A stretch of 64,000 nucleotides of DNA from an uncultured Cyclobacteriaceae bacterium. GTDB taxonomy: Bacteria; Bacteroidota; Bacteroidia; Cytophagales; Cyclobacteriaceae. Shown here in pieces: positions 1 to 8,996 of this stretch. Below the pieces are notes generated by a model. It was not told the DNA's origin. It saw only the letters and a list, made by a program, of their open reading frames with translations, and searched no databases. Position numbers and translations under genes: made by a program. How positions within the stretch are numbered: the first letter of the stretch is position 1; each line of letters opens with the position of its first letter. Location of the stretch: assembly GCA_947492745.1 (NCBI GenBank), contig CANLOE010000026.1, forward strand, positions 1 to 64,000, read 5' to 3'.

Positions 1-479
1 GACTCCAGAAGAGTTTAGTAAAATCAATTATTCAAAATGTGCTTAACTTATTGTCCAGTTTTTTATTGCAATTCCAACTATTGATTATTTTGGGTTCAAT
101 GAAATGACCGAAATAAAGTCAATATAACTAAGTATACAAGTCTATCGATGGGTTTCCATGCGTGAGTAATATCTATAGGAGAGCAATATTCGTCTTCGGC
201 TTCCGTTTTATCGATAATGCTCTTTTCTCACAGGCTTTTTTAGGAGTGCTCGTTCCTGTAAAATTCTTGCGGCTAGCGTTGCTATCCCGTTAATGATTCG
301 ATAATTGGAATAAGTGATGGGAATTTTTAAACATATTTTCGGAGCAGTTTTTTAATGTGCAGTTTATTAATGTGTTGTGATGGTATATTCTTGTGCAACG
401 CCACATATAGTACGCTGTATTTTTCCATTTTTCAATAGTTTTTGCTTATTTAGCAATGTTCAAGATAAAGGCTCGTATT
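1..479. other. Gene-free stretch with a family D repeat remnant
   Basis: No convincing reading frame was found. Bases about 62-95 match the right-hand end of the family D palindromic repeat (ending in TTATTTTGGGT followed by TCA), so an old, truncated element lies here. The rest is AT-rich and could carry the promoter of the gene starting at 480, but no box could be assigned. Confidence 0.5.
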
Positions 480-845
480 ATGGGAAATGTTTCTAAGATA
501 ATTTACAAAGGAAAGGAAATCATTTATGTGGATTATAGGGGGGCTACATCGACCGAAGAAATGATAGCATTGGTGCATGAAGCTAAAAGAATTATCATTG
601 AAGACAATAAAAAATACCTGCTACTATCCGATTTGAGAGGTGTGAGGGGATCAAAAGAATACATCGATGAGTTAAAGAAAGCGGCTCAGGGTACTCCAAA
701 ATTAGCAGAAAAAAGGGCTGTTATCGGAATCGATAGTATAGCTAGAAAAGTTTTGTTGAAAGCTTACAATCTTGTGCTTGGCTCTAGGGTCTACAGACCT
801 TTCAACTCTGAAGAAGAGGCCAAAGACTGGCTGGTAAATGATTGA
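480..845 (+). CDS. STAS/SEC14-like (SpoIIAA-like) protein
   Basis: A small soluble protein of 121 residues with no signal peptide or membrane segment. The pattern GNVSKIIYKGKEIIYVDYRG near the start, followed by alternating strands and helices (KKYLLLSDLRG, then AVIGIDS and a YRPFNSEEEAKDWL tail), resembles the SpoIIAA-like/STAS-SEC14 proteins common in Bacteroidota. Their biochemical role is largely unknown; a protein-protein or lipid-binding role is inferred from the fold. The start at 480 was preferred to the in-frame ATG at 456 because an AAAGG ribosome-binding-like sequence lies 8 bases upstream and homologous proteins usually begin with MGN. The gene stands alone, with a repeat remnant upstream and a convergent OmpA gene downstream. 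Confidence 0.7.
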   Translation: MGNVSKIIYKGKEIIYVDYRGATSTEEMIALVHEAKRIIIEDNKKYLLLSDLRGVRGSKEYIDELKKAAQGTPKLAEKRAVIGIDSIARKVLLKAYNLVLGSRVYRPFNSEEEAKDWLVND

Positions 846-1032
846 CACTAAGCAACGTTTCTTGAGGTGGGATAGAAGAAACTACATTGATTTCAGATAC
901 TCTTTTTTATTGGCGGAAAATGTAAAAACCCACTGACTTTTTCACGAAATGGTAGGGGGTGGGCATAGGCAATGGACACCCTACTCATTGCTTTTTCGGC
1001 ATGTAGTATATTTTTTTATTGCTATAATGCAA

Positions 1033-2817
1033 CTATTTTTTCACTACGGTGAAAACGACCCTTCTGTTTATGGCCCTACCACTTTCCGTATCATTGCTGG
1101 TTTTGGGTTGACTTTCTCCATAACCCTTGGCCCTGACCCGTTCTTCGGCGATTCCCTGCTCTATCAGATAGTCCATGACGGCATCCGCCCTTCCCTGAGA
1201 GAGTTTTTCATTATAGGCATCCGTCCCCTTATTATCGGTATGCCCTTCTATTTCTATTGCCACGGAAGCATTCTCTTCCATAAACTCTACCACCCTGTCA
1301 AGCTCCGGAAATGAGGCTGTCTTCAATACGATTTTATCAAAGTCAAAGAATATATTGTTTAAGCGGACCGTCGTTCCGATTTCTATAGGATCGAGGTAAA
1401 AATCTTTGTCAGCAGTGACAGGGTCCGCCATCTCCGTGATATTTATACTGTCTGTAGCGGTGATAAAACCTTCGGCACTGGCACTGAGGATATATCGTGA
1501 CTTCGATTTCAGTCTGAATTCGTAATATCCGTCTTCGGTAGCGGTTCTTCCCTGGGCAGTGCCTTCCTTCATATTATATTGTACGGAAGCTTGTAGAGGT
1601 GCTTTTGTTTTGGCATTGTAGACTATCCCGGAAATCATAGGATCGGACACTTCCGCACTTAATAGAAAGTCCTTGGTGAGGGTAGTATCCCCATAAACCT
1701 CACTCAGGTCCAGGTTGCCATTGGTGCCCTTATACCCATTGGCGCTGGCATGAAAGGTATACTTTCCCCTTTTAGTCAGTAGTGTTTCATAAATGCCCGT
1801 TTCGGGGTTTGTTTTCAGGGTCCCCAATGTTTTATCGTTCAATTTATATACAACGGTTCCATTGAGTTGGCTGTTTGTTCTTTTGTCCAACAGATAGCCC
1901 GAAAGGGTTACTTTGGTTTTTTTCAGGACCAAGCCAAAGATGTCGAGATTGCCTCCATCCACCAATCGTTTTGCTTTGGTGGTGAATATATTGCCCCTAC
2001 CATCTACAGTATAATAACCATCAAAATTTGGCGTGTTGACAGGAGGGCCTATATTTACCGGTTCGGACCATTTCATCCAAGTATCATCCAGACGTTCGGT
2101 TCGGTACACGTCAGCACTTCCCAGTCCCATATCTTTTCGACTACTGGCATAGTACATTGTTTTATTGTTACCGGAGATGAAAGGTCCGAATTCATCACGG
2201 GCCGTGTTCAGCGGAGCGCCCAGTTTTTTCGGTCTGGACCAAGTTCCGTCCTCTTGAACAAAACTAACGTACAAATCACTGAACTTGCTGGATTCTTTTT
2301 CACTGAAGTACAAGACCATCACTTTTTTATCGGATGTCATACTGGCACCATAGAACCTTCCCAAATTCATCTTTTTGAAATCGTCAACTTTGATTTCTTC
2401 AGGTGAGGTCCAAGCGCTTCCTTTCTGTTGGCTGAAAGAAAAGCCTTTGGAGTTCTTTCCGCGACCTCCGCGAATCAATATGGAGCCATCATTAAATACG
2501 GTAAACACCTGATTGGAACGACTTTGATTCAAGGGCTTTTCCAAGTGCTGCGCTTCTCCCCATGTACCGTCTTTCTGCAACTCAGAGTACCATATATCCT
2601 GACTTCCTTCCTTACCGTAAGTGTTTTCAGGGTGATTGGAAACAAAGTAAAACAGCTTTTTCCCATCAACGGAAATGGTCGGGCCAGCCTCATGATAGTG
2701 GGTGTTGACCTGCCTACCGATACTCTTCAACTCATATTTGTTGTTGTTCAACTGAGCCGGTAACTGCTGTATAAAAAGTAATAAAACAAAACACAAAAAT
2801 GCTGTACGCATAATCAT
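1033..2817 (-). CDS. PD40 / OmpA family outer-membrane protein
   Basis: A lipid- or peptidoglycan-associated envelope protein. From the chosen start (MIMRTAFLCFVLLLFIQQ) it has a signal peptide ending near PAQ, then WD40-like PD40 propeller repeats in the first half (GPTISVDGKKLFYFVS, FGPFISGNNKTMYYASSRKD, GYYTVDGRGNIFTT), two carboxypeptidase-like regulatory beta domains in the middle (TLSGYLLDKRTNSQLNGTVV; ISGIVYNAKTKAPLQASVQY), and a C-terminal OmpA domain (NNIFFDFDKIVLKTAS, IEIEGHTDNKGTDAYNEKLS, GRAINRRVVF) that should bind peptidoglycan. This order is standard for Bacteroidota OmpA/PD40 proteins of about 600 residues. The reading frame remains open to 2985, but the upstream part is not signal-like. 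The gene diverges from the gene at 3029. Confidence 0.85.
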   Translation of the reverse strand: MIMRTAFLCFVLLLFIQQLPAQLNNNKYELKSIGRQVNTHYHEAGPTISVDGKKLFYFVSNHPENTYGKEGSQDIWYSELQKDGTWGEAQHLEKPLNQSRSNQVFTVFNDGSILIRGGRGKNSKGFSFSQQKGSAWTSPEEIKVDDFKKMNLGRFYGASMTSDKKVMVLYFSEKESSKFSDLYVSFVQEDGTWSRPKKLGAPLNTARDEFGPFISGNNKTMYYASSRKDMGLGSADVYRTERLDDTWMKWSEPVNIGPPVNTPNFDGYYTVDGRGNIFTTKAKRLVDGGNLDIFGLVLKKTKVTLSGYLLDKRTNSQLNGTVVYKLNDKTLGTLKTNPETGIYETLLTKRGKYTFHASANGYKGTNGNLDLSEVYGDTTLTKDFLLSAEVSDPMISGIVYNAKTKAPLQASVQYNMKEGTAQGRTATEDGYYEFRLKSKSRYILSASAEGFITATDSINITEMADPVTADKDFYLDPIEIGTTVRLNNIFFDFDKIVLKTASFPELDRVVEFMEENASVAIEIEGHTDNKGTDAYNEKLSQGRADAVMDYLIEQGIAEERVRAKGYGESQPKTSNDTESGRAINRRVVFTVVKK

Positions 2818-3028
2818 CCAATATATTATGTCGAAAAAATTACAATACAATAGTATGAAAATATAAGAATATATCCTACTAATGTTTTTTGCGTATAAAA
2901 AGTTATATGTAAGATATGATTCCTTTTTTATGAAAAAGTAATAACAAGGAGATACTATAAAGGTATTTGATAATAGTTTTCGCACTTATGAATGAATATG
3001 GTAAAGGCACATACTTAACTACTGCACG

Positions 3029-3814
3029 ATGAAGAATTATATTTATTACATAGCGTTTATAACTTTGTTTTTCAGTTGTTTAAATGTGTTGGGGCAAGTA
3101 AAAACAGATAGGGTAGCTCTGTATGGAACGATAGTTTCCGCTCAGGATGGGGTACCCGTACCCTTTGTTCATGTGCTGAATAGAGCAAACAGACAGGGTA
3201 CTGTCAGTAATAATGAGGGAAGATTCTGGATTTCGATGGGACGTAAGGACAGCATAGTTTTCTCTGCTATTGGGTATGAATCGTACACTTTCAATTTAAA
3301 GGAAAGTATGACTTCCAATAAGCTGGAAGTGAAAATAGAGATTGATGTGGCAACACGGCAATTGCAGCCTGTAGAGGTCAGGGCCTATAGAAGTGAAATG
3401 GCGCTGAAGCAAGCGATTTTGGACATGGAACTGCCGACCGAAAGCCAATCGCTACAATTAGGGAACTATCAAAAAGAAAGTTTTGGTAATCACGGTAAAG
3501 TCGGAAGCACAGGTTCGGGGATTGCTCTCAATGGTAGTGTTTCAGCATTGGCCGATGCCCTAAGTAAGCGTGGAAAACAGAAGCGAAAACTACAGGCTCT
3601 AAAACTTGGAGAACATCGATATCAAAAGATAACTGAAAAATACAATCCTTACATTGTAAAACAAATCACTGATCTACCCAGTGATGAAATAGAAAAATTC
3701 ATGGATTTCTGCAAGTTGGAGGATAACTTTATCATAAGCTCCACTACTTACGAAATAACAGTGGCACTACATCGTTGCTTACGTGACTATAGCGATGCAT
3801 TACTTGATAAATAG
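3029..3814 (+). CDS. Exported carboxypeptidase-like regulatory domain protein
   Basis: A 261-residue exported protein with an N-terminal signal peptide (MKNYIYYIAFITLFFSCLNV, cleavage near VLGQ). Residues about 30-105 form a CarboxypepD_reg-like beta-sandwich: VALYGTIVSAQDGVPVPFVH, a VSNNEGRF turn and DSIVFSAIGYESYTF. The same module forms the plug-proximal start of many TonB-dependent receptors, but no barrel follows here. The second half (about 130-261) is basic and helical with no recognised domain. Function is unknown; a periplasmic or surface accessory role is inferred. It is divergent from the OmpA/PD40 gene with a short shared promoter region of about 200 bases. Confidence 0.7.
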   Translation: MKNYIYYIAFITLFFSCLNVLGQVKTDRVALYGTIVSAQDGVPVPFVHVLNRANRQGTVSNNEGRFWISMGRKDSIVFSAIGYESYTFNLKESMTSNKLEVKIEIDVATRQLQPVEVRAYRSEMALKQAILDMELPTESQSLQLGNYQKESFGNHGKVGSTGSGIALNGSVSALADALSKRGKQKRKLQALKLGEHRYQKITEKYNPYIVKQITDLPSDEIEKFMDFCKLEDNFIISSTTYEITVALHRCLRDYSDALLDK

Positions 3815-3887
3815 GAGCTACAGCTTGTCGAACGGTACTCAGGGGCGCATTTTTGTTGCTTAAACTGATATTGTATAAATTAGGAGC

Positions 3888-4313
3888 ATGACTAAGAGGA
3901 CAGTTGCATTGGCAAGATTTTTTTTATTGGTAGGGATATTGTGTTCTTGCTTTTTCAAAGTGCAGGCACAGGATGACCTGGACTTTGGTGATACGGAACA
4001 TACCAATCACAATCCTTCTATTGCGCTGAATAGAAAGGCCTTTAAGAAAAAGAGGATACTGTACATCATTAAAAAAGATACTAAGAAGACCCTTACGGGC
4101 AACCTCTGTTTTGAGGGGGCTACAAGGAAAATGGGCTTTGAATACCTGGTCCAACTTAAGGGAAATCAAGGTTACAAAAGCGAGTTTGGTAGACTGGTGC
4201 ATAACTTTGGGGTCAAGACCGTTATTCTTTTTCGCAATGGTCCCTTTTGGAAAATAAAGCTGAACAAAAAGAGAAAAGACTGTCGTAGAAATACGGGAGA
4301 CTTTATGGGGTGA
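3888..4313 (+). CDS. Hypothetical exported basic protein
   Basis: Unrecognised. The 141-residue product begins with a signal peptide (hydrophobic ARFFLLVGILCSCFF, then KVQAQD), so it is likely exported, possibly as a lipoprotein through the Cys in LCSC. The mature part is strongly basic (RKAFKKKRIL, KLNKKRKDCRR) and has no recognised domain. It follows the carboxypeptidase-regulatory-domain gene by 73 bases on the same strand and may be co-transcribed. It could also be a truncated remnant, since the neighbouring stretch to 5.7 kb is full of broken genes. Confidence 0.45.
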   Translation: MTKRTVALARFFLLVGILCSCFFKVQAQDDLDFGDTEHTNHNPSIALNRKAFKKKRILYIIKKDTKKTLTGNLCFEGATRKMGFEYLVQLKGNQGYKSEFGRLVHNFGVKTVILFRNGPFWKIKLNKKRKDCRRNTGDFMG

Positions 4314-4423
4314 CAGCAAGCGATTGTGCTGAAACGTATTTTTATCCTCAGGTGCAATTATCGATTTTCTCAAAAGATATGTGGGATTTGCTTGAATGAC
4401 ATCCATCTCAAGCATTTAGTTTC

Positions 4424-4632
4424 TTGATTTTTATCCGCGAAGATAATTCATTGCAGATCTGGGCCGTTGGCAGTGGTCTGACCATACCGCTTGCCGAACA
4501 GGTACTGGAAGGCCGCCCTAAAGGTTTGACAGCACATCCGGAAGAGCCGCACCTATATGTAGCCGTAGACGCTGAAAAAAAGGAGAGTACATCCATATCT
4601 TTGAAGTCATCAGACCATGGCCAAATAAAATA
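4424..4632 (+). pseudogene. Fragment of a possible beta-propeller protein
   Basis: A short frame that reads like part of a propeller or lactonase-type enzyme (SLQIWAVGSGLTIPLAEQ, then GRPKGLTAHPEEPHLYVAV). After a run of A near 4579 the frame drifts; adding one A gives a continuing EYIHIFEVIRPWPNK, which suggests a frameshift in the homopolymer. The fragment has no plausible start or signal and is cut off on the right by the family C repeat beginning at 4634. It is interpreted as debris of a gene destroyed by repeat-associated rearrangement. The assignment to a propeller family is weak. Confidence 0.3.
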
Positions 4633-4633
4633 A

Positions 4634-4801
4634 ACCCGGATCATGCGTTGTAACTTCGTAACGAGGGTTTACATATCCATAAATCAGGGATTTTTATTGG
4701 ATTTACCATAGCACCGCTATGGTGACTTCAAAAAACGTAGTGCAACGACCGGTTTGCAGCTATTTAGATCCGCAGTAGATTTTCCAATGCATGATCCAAG
4801 T
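4634..4801 (+). repeat. Family C palindromic element (copy C1)
   Basis: A 168-bp imperfect palindrome with ends ACCCGGATCATGCG and GCATGATCCAAGT. It contains the shared central hairpin AGCACCGCTATGGTGA and the inner arm CAACGACCGGTTTGC. The flanks are TAA on the left and TGA on the right, so no target duplication is preserved; the two sides carry different broken genes, consistent with recombination or deletion after insertion. Its right end supplies the last codons and stop of the truncated bestrophin frame at 4764. Other C pieces lie at 9131, 49980, 53469 and 63674. Confidence 0.8.
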
Positions 4802-5702
4802 TGAAGATATTGACGAATATAGAAGAGAAATAAGCATACTGTCTTGGAAAAGGAGTGTTTTTGATACGCTCGCACTTGCCTTGTAGCTCGTAGAACACTT
4901 CTATGGAATGCATCATATCAGTATGCTGAAAGCTGTCTATCAGCCCTTTTTTCCTCAGCTGGGCCAGTTCATCACCTTGATGGCGCAGTAGTTGGGTGGC
5001 ACCATTGACTTTTGTGATGATATCCGCATATTCGTTATCTTCTAAAAACCAAAGCACACATTCTTTACATTCGCTGTCATTGGTCAGTTTGAAATCTGGT
5101 GTATAGCTCGGGTTACCTCTGTCATGGATGGTGGTGGTGCGCAACTGCAAACGCAGGGCATTGATATAAGCCATATGCCGATAGATCAAACGTCGGTTGA
5201 TGCTATGAATGGCCTGCTCATCATAGCCCTCCGGCCTTTCCAGCAATCCAGTATAAGAAAGGAGCTGATTCGAGAAGGTACGACTGTAGTTGACGATACC
5301 ACCCCAGATTTTCCGCCCTTCCAGAAACGATCATAAGATTGGGAGTTTTTAACCCGGAATGTTCGTTGGAACTTCGTCATGAGGACTTAAATGACAATAA
5401 ATCAGTGCGTTTTCTTGGATTCAGCGTAGCATCGCTACGGTTAATTCAAAAAACGCATTCATTTACTGATTTGAAGCCGGTTAAGTCCGGAATAGATTTT
5501 CCAATGGACATTTTGGGTTTAAAACCGATATAGAACGCTACGGCCACACCTATGGTACTGATGGGCAAAAAAGGAATACTGAAATTATAACCATAATTGG
5601 CTCCCAGTTGATAAAGCCCGGTGATGGCCAAAGCCCATAGTGTAAACTTTACTACTGTCCGCCATGCAAAACTATAGATAACGCTCCAGCGGATATTTCT
5701 TC
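4764..5702 (-). pseudogene. Bestrophin-family anion channel, broken by repeats
   Basis: On the minus strand, 5702 to 5522 reads as the N-terminal part of a bestrophin (RNIRWSVIYSFAWRTVVKFT, then SIPFLPISTIGVAVAFYIGF). After a 167-bp family A element (5352-5518) it resumes as SQSYDRFW. A one-base deletion near 5320 then shifts the frame, and it continues as GGIVNYSRTFSNQLLSYTGL and HMAYINALRLQLR. The C-terminal half is lost: the frame runs from PFPRQYAYFSSIFVNIF into a family C repeat at 4801. A family B element (5706-5864) abuts the 5' end. Bestrophins are pentameric membrane chloride channels of about 300 residues; this copy cannot make one. Removing the A element and one TTA copy restores a continuous FKNSQSYDR frame at the insertion site. 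Confidence 0.85.
5352..5518 (-). repeat. Family A palindromic element A1 inside bestrophin
   Basis: A 167-bp imperfect palindrome (ends ACCCGGAATGTTCG and GGACATTTTGGGT) with an apical hairpin around GTAGCATCGCTACGG. It is flanked by identical TTA triplets at 5349-5351 and 5519-5521. Deleting the element and one TTA rejoins the bestrophin reading frame exactly, which makes this a clear case of insertion with a 3-bp duplication (TTAA is an equally compatible reading because of symmetry). The same length is found for copies at 27664 and 63713. Confidence 0.9.
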
Positions 5703-5705
5703 TTA

Positions 5706-5864
5706 TACAAATTTAGGTTTCAACTGTCGTATAAGATTCCGCGGGTCATTTTGTTTCAATCAAGGCGAGAACCGCAGGAATAGCAGCGCTATCCCGAGGA
5801 TTGTCAACGCAGAGTGAAGCATAATGAACAGGAAGATAGGCGATATTTGAAAGCTAAGTTTGTA
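5706..5864 (-). repeat. Family B palindromic element B1
   Basis: A 159-bp imperfect palindrome bounded by TACAAATTTAGG and CTAAGTTTGTA and flanked by matching TTA triplets (5703-5705 and 5865-5867). The apex is the perfect hairpin GGATAGCAGCGCTATCC type (here AATAGCAGCGCTATCCC). It abuts the 5' end of the broken bestrophin gene. Other B copies: 40912, 43345, 48564, 62923, a half at 53382 and a 31-bp deletion form at 8966. Confidence 0.9.
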
Positions 5865-5867
5865 TTA

Positions 5868-6329
5868 CACTGTCCAAGCGTAGCGAGTTTGTATATTTTA
5901 GCGCAATGGAATGATCTTTAGCCTATTTGTTAACGGTCCCGACCATGTGGAACTATATCAGCGGTATTCCTGTCAAGCAGGGTTCCGTATGGCCGGCTCG
6001 AAGCTTTTGCGAACTTTGCCCTGCTTCGTTTTTGGGTCAGGCCAAAAATGAAGAAGCCGACCTATCCTGATAGGCCTGGCCCAACCACTGAACTGACCTA
6101 AAATCAATATTATTCGGTTTTTCTTGAAAATCAGAAAATGATACATCGAAAAACATGTCAAGTATTTGCTGATCATTTTTAAACATGTTCTAAGTTTCGT
6201 CGGTACAAATTTATCTACGGCATATTATTTTCTTCTCTGCACCCACTGTTGTATATAAATCTATCGGCACATATATTTCGGTGAAATTTCCACAGATAAT
6301 ACTGCTGCCTTTGTCAATGGCTCACGTGG
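5868..6329. other. Gene-free stretch
   Basis: No credible gene on either strand. Small frames here overlap nothing recognisable and lack start contexts. Around 6040-6090 there are short G/C-rich inverted stretches (GGTCAGGCC; GATAGGCCTGGCCC), with no run of T that would make a convincing terminator. Confidence 0.4.
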
Positions 6330-6436
6330 CAGGCCGATCCTTTTGTGAACAATGCCCTTGGGACATTGTTCGACGCTCAGTCCTATCCAAAACAAGCGAT
6401 AATAAATTTTAAAATAGTAGCTGCCAAAACAGCCTC
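6330..6436 (-). repeat. Family E dispersed repeat (copy E1)
   Basis: Read on the minus strand it begins GAGGCTGTTTTGGCAGC and continues through ATCGCTTGTTTTGGATAGGA and an AACAATGTCCC segment. The same order occurs at 9347 (plus strand), 16185 (minus) and 40523 (minus), with end fragments at 48755 and 49950. Boundaries are approximate because no clean target duplication was found. Confidence 0.5.
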
Positions 6437-6561
6437 CGAGCGTCAGAAGAATGGCTTTGATTTTTCGTACGACTCATTGACCCATTATATTTTTTGCAAA
6501 ATCCTTATCTTTGATGGTGGTATGGATGTACCGATATCGAAATTTACCTCATGTTGATCTT

Positions 6562-6903
6562 ATGAATTATTGGATGTTAAAGATAGGCCCTTGTCTATTT
6601 GTATTGATGCTCATCTTTTTTTCAGGATGCGGTCCTGACAAAGCTGTGGATGAGGTGGGCACTTTCTGCGAAATGGCCATCTCTATAGAAAACAATAAAG
6701 GAAAATTACCCCTAGAAGAGCGACAGGCACAATTGGTACAGTCCATAATGAAGATGAGCCTTTCTTCCAAGGGGCATAAGTTCATTACCGACTTGGCCAG
6801 TAGTGGTCATATCGATTATACTTTTTTCGAAGCTTATGCTATGGAAGAGCTGGGCATGCAAAACTATGAATGCCCCGCACTGCAACATCTATTTCCCAAA
6901 TAG
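6562..6903 (+). CDS. Small hypothetical lipoprotein
   Basis: A 113-residue product that starts MNYWMLKIGPCLFVLMLIFF and has a lipobox FFSGC, so it should be lipidated and anchored in the envelope. The mature part is helical and acidic (KAVDEVGTFCEMAISIEN; LPLEERQAQLVQSIMKMS) with no recognised domain; repeated short helices and a C-terminal AMEELGMQNYECPALQHLF hint at a small helical bundle. The ATG at 6562 was chosen over the longer frame from 6511 because the signal peptide begins there. It stands alone between a family E repeat and the PKD/T9SS gene. Confidence 0.55.
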   Translation: MNYWMLKIGPCLFVLMLIFFSGCGPDKAVDEVGTFCEMAISIENNKGKLPLEERQAQLVQSIMKMSLSSKGHKFITDLASSGHIDYTFFEAYAMEELGMQNYECPALQHLFPK

Positions 6904-7203
6904 TCGGATTGTTTTGACACCCCTCCGATAAGATAAGAACTATATTTTTTTCATTGTTTTTTCGAATAAAAAGAAGCGCTGATTTGACAAAATGCTCTTA
7001 ATGAAAGTGTTAACGTACGATAAGCCGAAGTAAATTTTGTCAGTTAGGCCGGAAATGATGGGATTTCGTCTTGTTTCCATAGGAGCTGAAGCAAAGCCTC
7101 TTTAAATTAAGGGTTTATGAAATTTTCTTATTTTGCACGAAGACCTATAAAAGGTATTCGGCAGGTGACGAGAATCACTTTCAACTTAAACCATAATTTG
7201 AAA

Positions 7204-8943
7204 ATGAAAAAGACATTACCTTTACTTCTGATACTTGCTATATGGAGCTTTTTCTCTGTACAGCAAGTTCGTGCCCAAAACAGCACCTCGGCTACTTACA
7301 ATGTTACCTTTACCAGCAACTGGAGTACAGCCGCGCACCCTAACAGAAATTTTCCTTCTAACGACCACTGGTCTCCGCTTGTCGGAGCCACCCATACCGA
7401 AGGGGTACATTACTGGTCCAGAGGGGGCATGGCAACTACGGGTTTCAAAAATATCGCTGAGACGGGGGCACATACCCGGTTTAGAAGCGAAGTAGAGCAG
7501 AGTATACAAAGTGGAGCGGCTAACCAGTATATCAACGGAGGTCCCTTGGCCACAGGCTTGGGAAATATTTCGATTACCTCCTTGGAAGTAGATGCCGATT
7601 TTCCGCTGTTGACCTTGATATCGATGATCGCTCCGAGCCCCGACTGGGTCATAGCAGTCGACGGTATTTCTTTATTGGATGACGATGGAAAGTGGGTCGT
7701 ATCCCAAACCATCGATTTATATCCCTATGATGCGGGTACGGACAGTGGTACCGAATACGGCTCACCCAATCAAGTAACCAACCCCCAGGCTTCTATCGGT
7801 AGCCTCAAGGGACAGTACCCTTTCTCCGATGAGAAAATCGGTACTTTGACCATTCAGCTGGTCACTGCCGATATCGATGCCCGTTTCGAGGCCGATGTAA
7901 AGGAAATCGAGGAAGGTGGGGAAGTGTCATTTTCGTTCTCCGGAAATAGCCTTCCAAGTGCCTATGAATGGGAATTTGAAGGAGGCATGCCGGCTACCAG
8001 TACAGAGAAGAATCCCGTAGTTCGCTATGATGTACCAGGCACCTATAACGTAAAGCTGACGACGATAGGAGCGTCCGGTGAAATTGCTTCCGCTGATATG
8101 GGAGATTATATCACCGTCAATAGTGTTTCGAACTGCTCCGGACCGATACCTAGCATCACCCTATCCAAAACAGATGAGACAGCACCTAAGCTCAACGATG
8201 GGAGCCTTGTGTTGAATATTGAAGATACGCCCGGTCGAGTAGCGTTGAGAATCAGTCTGAACGGAGGGCAGACGTACCCCTTCCGCACTAAGGACAATGT
8301 AGGTACCTTTACCATCGATGGTAGAAAACCAAGGACTTACGATGTGTGGGCCCTATGGGGAGATAGAACTTGCCCTACACCCATAGGAATGATTACCGTA
8401 GATGCGGCTCCTTCATGTGAAGGGACGGCCTTTCCTTCGGCGATGGTCAGCAGTCCACAGTCAGGCCATATCAAATTTACCTTTCCCGATGTTATGGGCA
8501 GGGGGAAAATCAGCTTTAGTACCGATGGCGGCAGTACTTACCCCCACAGTACTAGGGACAATAGGGGTAGCCTGACCGTTCGAGGTCTAAGCGCTGGACA
8601 GTATGACCTATGGGTACGTTGGGGCAATGGAGATTGTCCTACCGATTTGGGTACCTTCGACCTGGGTACTTCCAGTGCATCAAAACAGGGCATACCCCTT
8701 GATCTACCGGAGGAGATAAAGCTTTATCCAAATCCATTTGTTACCGGGATCCGTCTGTCTCCGAACAAGGCTTTGGAAGGTTCTGAGGTGGCTATCTTTG
8801 ATATGCTGGGTCAGCTTCTCGAAGTCAAAAAATATACCGGGGAGCCAATGCTAATGGGAGAAAACTTACCCTCAAGTGCTCAATACATCCTGAAAATAAG
8901 CTCCGAAAATGCCGTAAAGACCTATGCGATACAGAAACGCTGA
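7204..8943 (+). CDS. Secreted PKD-domain protein with T9SS sorting signal
   Basis: A surface or secreted protein of about 579 residues. It has a signal peptide (MKKTLPLLLILAIWSFFSV, cleaved near VRAQN), then a spondin-like region (TYNVTFTSNWSTAAHPNRNF, PLVGATHTEGVHYWSRGG, PSPDWVIAVDGISL), a PKD domain (VSFSFSGNSLPSAYEWEFEG, YDVPGTYNVKLTT), two similar Cys-containing repeats (C-P-T-P-I-G and C-P-T-D-L-G at the ends), and a C-terminal type IX sorting domain (IKLYPNPFVTGIRLS to AQYILKISSENAVKTYAIQK). The spondin_N-like fold is an inference from the SPDWxVAVDGxSL pattern, typical of cell-surface matrix proteins. Repeats separate its stop codon from the likely terminator at 9242. Confidence 0.8.
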   Translation: MKKTLPLLLILAIWSFFSVQQVRAQNSTSATYNVTFTSNWSTAAHPNRNFPSNDHWSPLVGATHTEGVHYWSRGGMATTGFKNIAETGAHTRFRSEVEQSIQSGAANQYINGGPLATGLGNISITSLEVDADFPLLTLISMIAPSPDWVIAVDGISLLDDDGKWVVSQTIDLYPYDAGTDSGTEYGSPNQVTNPQASIGSLKGQYPFSDEKIGTLTIQLVTADIDARFEADVKEIEEGGEVSFSFSGNSLPSAYEWEFEGGMPATSTEKNPVVRYDVPGTYNVKLTTIGASGEIASADMGDYITVNSVSNCSGPIPSITLSKTDETAPKLNDGSLVLNIEDTPGRVALRISLNGGQTYPFRTKDNVGTFTIDGRKPRTYDVWALWGDRTCPTPIGMITVDAAPSCEGTAFPSAMVSSPQSGHIKFTFPDVMGRGKISFSTDGGSTYPHSTRDNRGSLTVRGLSAGQYDLWVRWGNGDCPTDLGTFDLGTSSASKQGIPLDLPEEIKLYPNPFVTGIRLSPNKALEGSEVAIFDMLGQLLEVKKYTGEPMLMGENLPSSAQYILKISSENAVKTYAIQKR

Positions 8944-8965
8944 TCACTTCAATAGTAAAGAATAC

Positions 8966-8996
8966 TATAAACTTACATTTAAAACCTAAGTTTGTA
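8966..8996 (+). repeat. 31-bp deletion form of family B
   Basis: TATAAACTTACATTT joined directly to AAACCTAAGTTTGTA, i.e. only the two outer ends of a family B element with about 125 bp of hairpin missing. The right flank is TAA; the left flank is TAC. It precedes a family F element whose left arm is missing at the position where B3 is inserted in its host element, suggesting a B insertion followed by collapse. Confidence 0.6.

Noticed and set aside
949-1314. Plus-strand frame opposite the OmpA domain
   Set aside because: It lies antisense to a clear OmpA C-terminal domain and has no domain or start context of its own.
6345-6557. 70-codon frame over the family E repeat
   Set aside because: Encoded largely by repeat sequence; no start context.
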